A stretch of 64,000 nt of DNA, taken from Humulus lupulus (Eukaryota > Streptophyta > Magnoliopsida > Rosales > Cannabaceae). The position numbers and the translations under genes are program-made. Under the pieces are notes generated by a model. It had not been told where the DNA came from. It made no database searches and was given only the letters and a program-made list of their open reading frames with translations. Location of the stretch: NCBI RefSeq assembly GCF_963169125.1, contig NC_084800.1:56404866-56468865 (forward strand), given 5' to 3'. Of this stretch, positions 58,834-64,000 are shown one piece after another; position 1 is the stretch's first letter, and every line of letters starts with the position of its first letter.

Positions 58834-61271
58834 CAGGTTATCTTTATTTTCATGCATAAACATGTTTAAAATTGGATTATTTGATATGTTTGAATAATTG
58901 GATGGTTTTCATGTTTTTATGAACATATTGATTTTATGTGAATTTTTGCAATTGAATTTTAGCAATTTTTAGGTTATTTTGTTGTGTTTTCTATGCTATT
59001 AATTTTTATATATGTTTTATTTTGTGTAAAACATGTTAAAAATTAATTAGAAAATAGTTTTGGTTTGAAAAATTGTTCAAAAAAATTTTTTTTAAAAAAA
59101 ATTGCACTGGCTCCCATGCGCGCGCGTACCGCACACCAGCGCGCACGCACGTCACCAGCAGTCAGAGCACTCTGTTCACGGGTACTTTTCATCCAGATTT
59201 TTTTTAAAAAAATAAATAAAATTAAAATTGTAGAAATTTATTATGTATAATCAAAACAAAAAATATCTTTTTTGTTTCATCATTTAATTTTTTTAAATAA
59301 ATATATTTCTGTTAGTTGGGATTTAAATAATTAGATATTTTCTACAAACATTAAAATTCAAATTTAAAAATAGACTAACAACTTAATTTTAAATATTTTA
59401 ATATATTAAATATTAGAATTATAATATTAGATATTTAAGATGTTTTCATTTAAATTCTTGATTTTGTTTTATTAAATCTTTATTTGAAAATATAAATATA
59501 TTTTTATTCAATAGTTTTTAATATTTAAATTATTTGAAACTTAATATTGTTAGTTAGATATTTTTATGGATATTTGAATTCGTTTAACTATTTTGAGATA
59601 TTTTAGGGTTGTTATAACTATTTATATTTTATTTTTTTAAATGGTTAAAATATTAGCTAATAGTTATAACAACACAAGATATTTTTGGAAAATAGTTTAG
59701 ATATTGATTTTAAAATTTAAAATTGGTTAAATTTTGAAAAATATCATTTTTTTTCTGTCAATTAATAAAATATTTTTTTTAATAAATGAGATTTAAATTA
59801 ACTTTTAAAAATTGTTGATAAATCCTATTTAAATTAAATTAATATTTTTTTTCTTCAAATTAACCTAAAACCAAGTTGATTGTTGATAAATGAAATTTAA
59901 ATTAACTATTGTTAATTGTTGATAAATTTCATTTAAATTGACTTATTTTTTGTAAAAATTTAATTAATTTGAATTTTTTTTGATAAATTCTAGATAATTA
60001 ATTGTGGTATTTTTGCAAATGAAATAAATTGTGGTATTTTTGCATAAATTCATAGAATTGTTCATATAGTAACATGATTAGGCCCATCCAATTATAACAT
60101 GTCTGTTTGCACTATATGTGGTATTTTTGCAATTGGGCTTAGATGCTTATAGTGGCCCATATGTTTGTTAGATATATGGTATTTTGCCAAATAAAATATT
60201 CATAAAATGATAGGTTTTATTTGGGCCTATTAGAAAATGTAAAGTTTAAATTCCTCTCTTGTGGGTGATTCCACTTGTGAAGGCCCATTTGCTTTGTATG
60301 ACTATAGTAGGCCTAATCAATTAATAACAATTAATAAAACGAAGGTTTAAATTCCTGTCTTTTGGACCTTATATAGAAGATAGGGGGCCTTTGTAGTGGG
60401 AACGACATACTGGACCCAGCCCTCCTCCATACAAGCCCAATTGTTAAGGCCCATTTACCTGAGTTGGACTTAATTGTATAGGTTCATTATATTAGTTAAA
60501 ACTAAATATTGATTAGCAACAAATTAATTCTAAATTAATTGAATTTGTTTCAATGTGACACTTTAGAATTAATAAGAAATTATAGGACTTTGGTTTTAAA
60601 AATTTTAATTTGTTTAATTTTTTTTTGGAAAACCATAGTCATTAAATTTCTAAAAATAAATAATAAAAATACTAATTTTAATTTTATAATGAGCTTATTT
60701 TAAGAATTTTATTCGATCTTCACCGTTGGTTTAACATAGTCAATAGCTTAATGGGGCCTCGAGGCGCTTTGATTCGTCCCCCTACGAAAGGTGTTCATTA
60801 GTTATTTTGACAAGGTTAGATTTCGAAAGATAGATAATTATAGGTCAAATTCTACTAGACTCACCCCTACGGTGACTACTAGGACTAAATCTATGATTAT
60901 CAAAACCGTGGGTCTAGCTCATAAAATAAGAGATTTTGTTTTCTTATTTTGATCGAATAGTAGGTTGTTAATAGTGGTGTCCATTATTAAATGAGTTTAC
61001 AACTCTATTTAACTAGTGGTATTTTTGACTCTCGCCAACCGGGACAAGGATATCATAGATTAGTTAAAAAAGAAAAACCTAAAGAAATAGAGATATGATT
61101 ATTTTTGGTATTTTTTCTCATGTCTTACATATTTTTGGTATATGTTGTGCTATTTCTTGAAATTTGTGTGAATAGAAGTTTTATTGAGCAAATGTGATTG
61201 ATTTCTATTTTATTGGTAATTTGTAGTTTTAAGTAGTGTCTCTGTCTACTCCCATCCTTTCTCAACTTTCG
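58834..61271 (+). other. Untranslated leader of the copia element
   Basis: About 2.4 kb of very AT-rich DNA with one GC-rich patch (ATGCGCGCGCGTACCGCAC, 59,115-59,140). The only frame there (59065-59250) is short and without a domain. Unusually long for a copia leader. Confidence 0.6.
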
Positions 61272-62414
61272 ATGGAGAAACTCACTAGAAAAAACTTCCT
61301 TAATTGGAAGCAGAATATCAACATAAAGTTGATTGGTGACAACTCCGAGTTCATCATGATTGAGGAATCCCCAGAACGAGCATCGTCTCCGCACGTTCTT
61401 GATAGCGCCGTAAATTCTTGGATAACACCGTTTCCACACGTACGTGATGGCACCGTGAATTCTCGGATGGCACCGTGTCTGCACGTTCATGATCAACTCA
61501 ACTATGGTCTGACGCAGCTCATGAATGAGCTTCAGACTTTTGAGCCTATCATGGGTGGACCTAGTAAAGGAGGAGAAAATAAGACTACTGATGTTGCTGT
61601 TGATCTAGCTAAGGTTAAAACTAACCCAACTTCGTCTTCGAAAGCTAGAAACAAGAGGAAAGGTGGACAAAACAACAACCCTAAGCCTGCAAAGGCTACA
61701 AAGATGAGTGTACAAACACGTGCACAGACGCCTAAGGGGAAGAACATGAAAAACAAGAAAGGTGAAGATAAGTGCTTTCACTGCAAAGAGAAGGGGCATT
61801 GGAAACGAGATTGCTCCAATTTTCTAGCAGCGAAAAACAAAGGTAATGATTATAGTTCATTTATCTTAGAAACATGTGTTTTAGAGAATGATAAATCCGT
61901 TTGGATTATTGATTCTGGATCTACCAACTATGTTTGTAACTCTTTACAACTTCTTGAATTGTGGGAGGAAGTGGACGAAGGCGGCTTAAAGCTTAGAGTT
62001 GGGAACGAAGAGTTCGTTAAGGTCCAAGTTAGAGGAATAGCTCGTCTGAAGTTCAGAAATAAATACTTAATTTTAAAAGATGTATTTTTTATTCCGGATT
62101 TTAGTAGAAATTTAATTTCAATTTCCATGTTGCAATTAGAACGATTTGTTATGACTTTCACAAGTTTTAATATATCTATTTCTTTCAATGGATCACAATT
62201 GTGTATTGCATATTTGGAAAACGGGCTTTATATTCTGCGACCTGACGAACCCCTCACTCTTAACAATGATTTATTCAAAGTAGCTAAACCTAGGACCAAT
62301 AAACGTCAAAAGACCGATAACAATAATATGACGTATTTATGGCACTTGAGACTAGGTCACATTGGCTATGATAGGATTCCATGTTGTAATTTGTTTAATA
62401 TTAGATATACATGA
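61272..62414 (+). CDS. Copia gag-protease ORF, internally rearranged, fused to LTR at its end
   Basis: An open frame of 380 codons from ATG at 61272. The N-terminus MEKLTRKNFLNWKQNINIKL is a normal copia Gag start. It is followed not by the Gag core but by 2.4 copies of a 15-residue repeat (SPHVLDSAVNSWITP type). LNYGLTQLMNELQTFE then resumes the family pattern. A CCHC zinc knuckle (CFHCKEKGHWKRDC) starts at residue 168, the aspartic protease motif DSGS at residue 214, and a GAG pre-integrase-like WHLRLGHIGYDRI lies near the end. The last residues and the stop come from the 3' LTR remnant. It is intact as an ORF but lacks integrase and RT, so it could at most supply part of Gag. Confidence 0.85.
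   Translation: MEKLTRKNFLNWKQNINIKLIGDNSEFIMIEESPERASSPHVLDSAVNSWITPFPHVRDGTVNSRMAPCLHVHDQLNYGLTQLMNELQTFEPIMGGPSKGGENKTTDVAVDLAKVKTNPTSSSKARNKRKGGQNNNPKPAKATKMSVQTRAQTPKGKNMKNKKGEDKCFHCKEKGHWKRDCSNFLAAKNKGNDYSSFILETCVLENDKSVWIIDSGSTNYVCNSLQLLELWEEVDEGGLKLRVGNEEFVKVQVRGIARLKFRNKYLILKDVFFIPDFSRNLISISMLQLERFVMTFTSFNISISFNGSQLCIAYLENGLYILRPDEPLTLNNDLFKVAKPRTNKRQKTDNNNMTYLWHLRLGHIGYDRIPCCNLFNIRYT
61384..61493 (+). repeat. 45-bp tandem repeat within copia gag
   Basis: Unit boundaries 61384-61428, 61429-61473 and a partial 61474-61493. Each starts CGTxTCyxCACGT and contains GATRGCRCCGTRAATTCT. 45 bp keeps frame. Confidence 0.88.
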
Positions 62415-62449
62415 AAATAAATAAAGATCTTGTATAAGCTTATCCAACA
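62388..62449 (+). repeat. 3' LTR remnant of the copia element, about 62 bp
   Basis: AATTTGTTTAATATTAGATATACATG...AAGCTTATCCAACA corresponds to the last ~62 bp of the 5' LTR (58757-58819). It is joined directly to the pre-integrase coding sequence. Confidence 0.88.
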
Positions 62450-62965
62450 CTAACTTGATTTGTTTGTGTGTTAGGCTCTTGCTGCAGTTGCTCAGCTAAA
62501 TTACAAGCTGAAAAACGAGGTTCACGCGAGCATGTCCTATGCTCAGGAGTCGAAGGATTTCCAGCTCAAGCTTTCTGACGAGTTCGAGACTGCGAAGTCA
62601 AAGCTGGAGGATGAGCTTAAAGAGAAAAACTCCAGGGTCGAGGAGCTTGAGAAGCTGAATGCCGAGCTCTAAGAGAAGAGCTCCAGGGCTGAGGAGCTTG
62701 AAAAGCTGAATGCCAAGCTTGAGGAGGAGAAAAAGGCCACCTTCGAGGTAATGGAGGATGAAAAGGCTCGTCTTCTCGAAGAGTTCAAGCAGAGGAAGGA
62801 TCGGGCAGTCGACATGGCCATGTACAGGATCTGGGCCAGCAACGCCGATCTCAATACAAGCTTCTTAGGCTCTTTTGAGGATGAGCTTCTGGCCAAATGG
62901 CAAGCTCAGCTAGATGCAGAGGAAGCTGCTCGGGAGGATGCTAAGAAGGCTAAGGAGGGTGCTCC

Positions 62966-63327
62966 TGTAATATCCAACATTTTCATAATACATTTATTTA
63001 TTTTAAATCAGAGTTTTAATACATAAAATGTACAAGTTTACAAATTTAAGAAATAGTAATGAAAAAATAGTGTTTAAAATATGATTTTATGTTTTTAATA
63101 AGATTAAAGAGAGAGAAACTTGAGTAGTCAAGTATTGGACCCAAATGTCATATAATTTTAATTGGGGATTTTTATAAAATTAAGAAAGTTTTGCTAAAGG
63201 GCTTATTTGAAAAGAATTTTAGTATTTTGGGTCCAAGTGTAATTTTAAAAATAAATTTAAAAAAAAAAGAAAAGAAAAGGCTTCAGCCTTTCTTTTTTTA
63301 CTCGAGCCCCTCTCTCTCTCTCCTCAG

Positions 63328-63372
<45 letters not shown>

Positions 63373-64000
63373 TGCGTGCGTCTGCCCAACCACCGAACGT
63401 CCACCGGCGATCACCGTTTATAGCCACGCGCCAGACCGTTGGATTCAGAGGCCTCTGAACTATCGACCGCGCGGGAATCTAGAGCTCACTCGTCGATTAA
63501 ACACCTCAACTGGTCGATTTAAGTTCGGCCACCCCGCGACTTCAAAGTTGCGATTCGGCCACCTCGGGCATCCGTTTGCCGATCCGTCACCACATCGATC
63601 CGTCACCACATCGTGTTCCTCGTGTTGTGGGCTTCAAAACCCAATAACTGGTTCCTACATCTACCACAGTTGGGTGGTGGGCCCACCATAAGCCACCGCG
63701 ATCCACCGTAGACCGACGGTCGAAACTTAGTGTTCGAGGTTTTGAAGTACGTTTTAAGTCTCAGAAAATCATCGTTTGACTTGTTGTGGAACCCGATCAC
63801 TTTGGTATAATTTCTTTGACCTATATATTGTGATTTAATTGTGATTGATTAGAATAATTGTTATTATGTGTATTTATAGTATATAATTATATATTCTTGA
63901 TATATGGAATCTTTTTCTGTAATTATACTGGATGTCTGAGATTATATGTATTTTTGATACAGGTTTTGATTTTGGAATTGTCCACTTTATAGCTATTGTG
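62966..64000 (+). mobile_element. Possible LTR or other repeat entering the coiled-coil region, runs off window
   Basis: The coding pattern stops at GGTGCTCCT and the following sequence starts TGTAATATCC, which resembles other LTR starts in this window. It is AT-rich to 63,270, then holds a CT microsatellite and a GC-richer block (63,370-63,760) with a chance frame of 166 codons. The other end is outside the window, so neither TSD nor family can be tested. An intron starting with GTAATA is the alternative. Confidence 0.35.
63307..63369 (+). repeat. (CT)n microsatellite
   Basis: Two runs of CT dinucleotide, 63309-63322 and 63332-63369, separated by CCTCAGAAAA. Confidence 0.85.

Larger units (their letters stand above)
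56962..62449 (+). mobile_element. Ty1/copia element with deleted pol and 3' LTR, TSD CTAAC
   Basis: Starts TGTTGGGGTTTTATGCCC and ends AAGCTTATCCAACA, flanked by CTAAC at 56957-56961 and 62450-62454. It has a 5' LTR (56962-58819), a PBS, a long AT-rich leader (58820-61235) without ORFs, a gag-protease ORF, and only the last ~62 bp of the 3' LTR. Integrase, reverse transcriptase, RNase H and the polypurine tract are missing. It sits in an intron of the decayed Transposase_28-like gene. Confidence 0.92.
52888..62965 (+). mobile_element. TGTTGACG-type retroelement carrying a Transposase_28-like ORF
   Basis: Starts TGTTGACGCCGTTTTTCGTCAAC at 52888, matching the start of the solo LTR at 25,686. 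It has no reverse transcriptase or integrase that I can see. It contains a promoter-like TATA box (53943), a leader intron, and a decayed ORF of the type often annotated in plants as putative gypsy-type transposon (PF04195, Transposase_28) with a coiled-coil C-terminus. This fits a large non-autonomous LTR element, though the 3' LTR is not in the window. The exact end of the 5' LTR is uncertain. A copia element is inserted at 56,962. Confidence 0.6.
54695..62965 (+). pseudogene. Transposase_28-like/coiled-coil TE protein, disrupted
   Basis: The reading starts ATGTCGCAG at 54695. It passes through an Arg/Glu-rich helix (EHEVRREQEDTRAHFRRQ), a Pro-Asp repeat (PDPDPDPEPRP), then a globular region at about 55205-55620 (LTPFQLQTNSYRVLSALRSLFHELKW..DGFYYLSSYP). 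Later exons cover 55,700-56,907 and 62,475-62,965. The last encodes a long Lys/Glu coiled coil (EELEKLNAELxEKSSRAEELEKLNAKLEEEKK) and DMAMYRIWASNADLNTSFLGSFEDELLAKWQ. In-frame stops at 54782, 55479 and 62670, plus frame changes near 55,195, mark it as dead. The intron 56908-62474 holds a copia element. The function of such proteins is unknown; I base the family on pattern, not on a search. Confidence 0.6.

Noticed and set aside
63191..63691. 166-codon open frame
   Set aside because: It runs through poly-A and a CT microsatellite, giving low-complexity Leu/Ser sequence; no domain.

Overview
This is nuclear DNA of a flowering plant, most likely a eudicot. It is AT-rich, with GT-AG introns, two conserved plant genes, MITEs inside introns, and a large block of LTR retrotransposons. 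I can recognise the gene families but cannot name the species.

Layout. (1) 1-8,560: AT-rich intergenic DNA holding a 666-bp solo LTR, a 2.8-kb solo LTR on the minus strand and a foldback element nested in another foldback element. (2) 8,934-13,739, plus strand: complete 13-exon gene for plastid 3-oxoacyl-ACP synthase II (KASII/FAB1, 570 aa), with a GA tract and a short uORF in its leader and a probable 3'UTR intron. (3) 14,912-23,509, minus strand: complete 18-exon gene for an RRP12-like ribosome biogenesis protein (1,286 aa), with two MITEs in its introns. The two genes converge, tail to tail, about 1.2 kb apart. (4) 23,988-64,000: almost entirely nested LTR retrotransposons.

The TE block can be resolved by pairing 5-bp target-site duplications. 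A minus-strand LTR starting at 27,630 is split by another LTR (28,402-30,794) and by a Ty3/gypsy Tekay-like element (31,542-51,691, TSD CATAA). The 5' LTR of that Tekay element holds three solo LTRs, one of them with a further solo LTR inside; its 3' LTR holds one. After subtracting these insertions both Tekay LTRs come to about 2.46-2.48 kb. The outer LTR resumes at 51,692, then a plus-strand LTR starts at 51,995 and is itself cut at 52,888 by an element carrying a decayed Transposase_28/coiled-coil ORF. An intron of that ORF contains an internally deleted Ty1/copia element (56,962-62,449, TSD CTAAC). A further LTR-like sequence probably begins at 62,966 and runs off the window.

Functionally, the two host genes do unrelated jobs: KASII elongates 16:0-ACP to 18:0-ACP in the plastid stroma, and RRP12-like protein acts in pre-ribosome maturation and export. 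No retroelement here looks able to move by itself. The most unusual material lies in the LTRs: arrays of TGACT-N4-AGTCA palindromes, repeated splice-donor-like blocks shared between LTR families, hairpins at LTR starts, and a copia Gag whose core is replaced by a 45-bp tandem repeat. I found no convincing new gene system.
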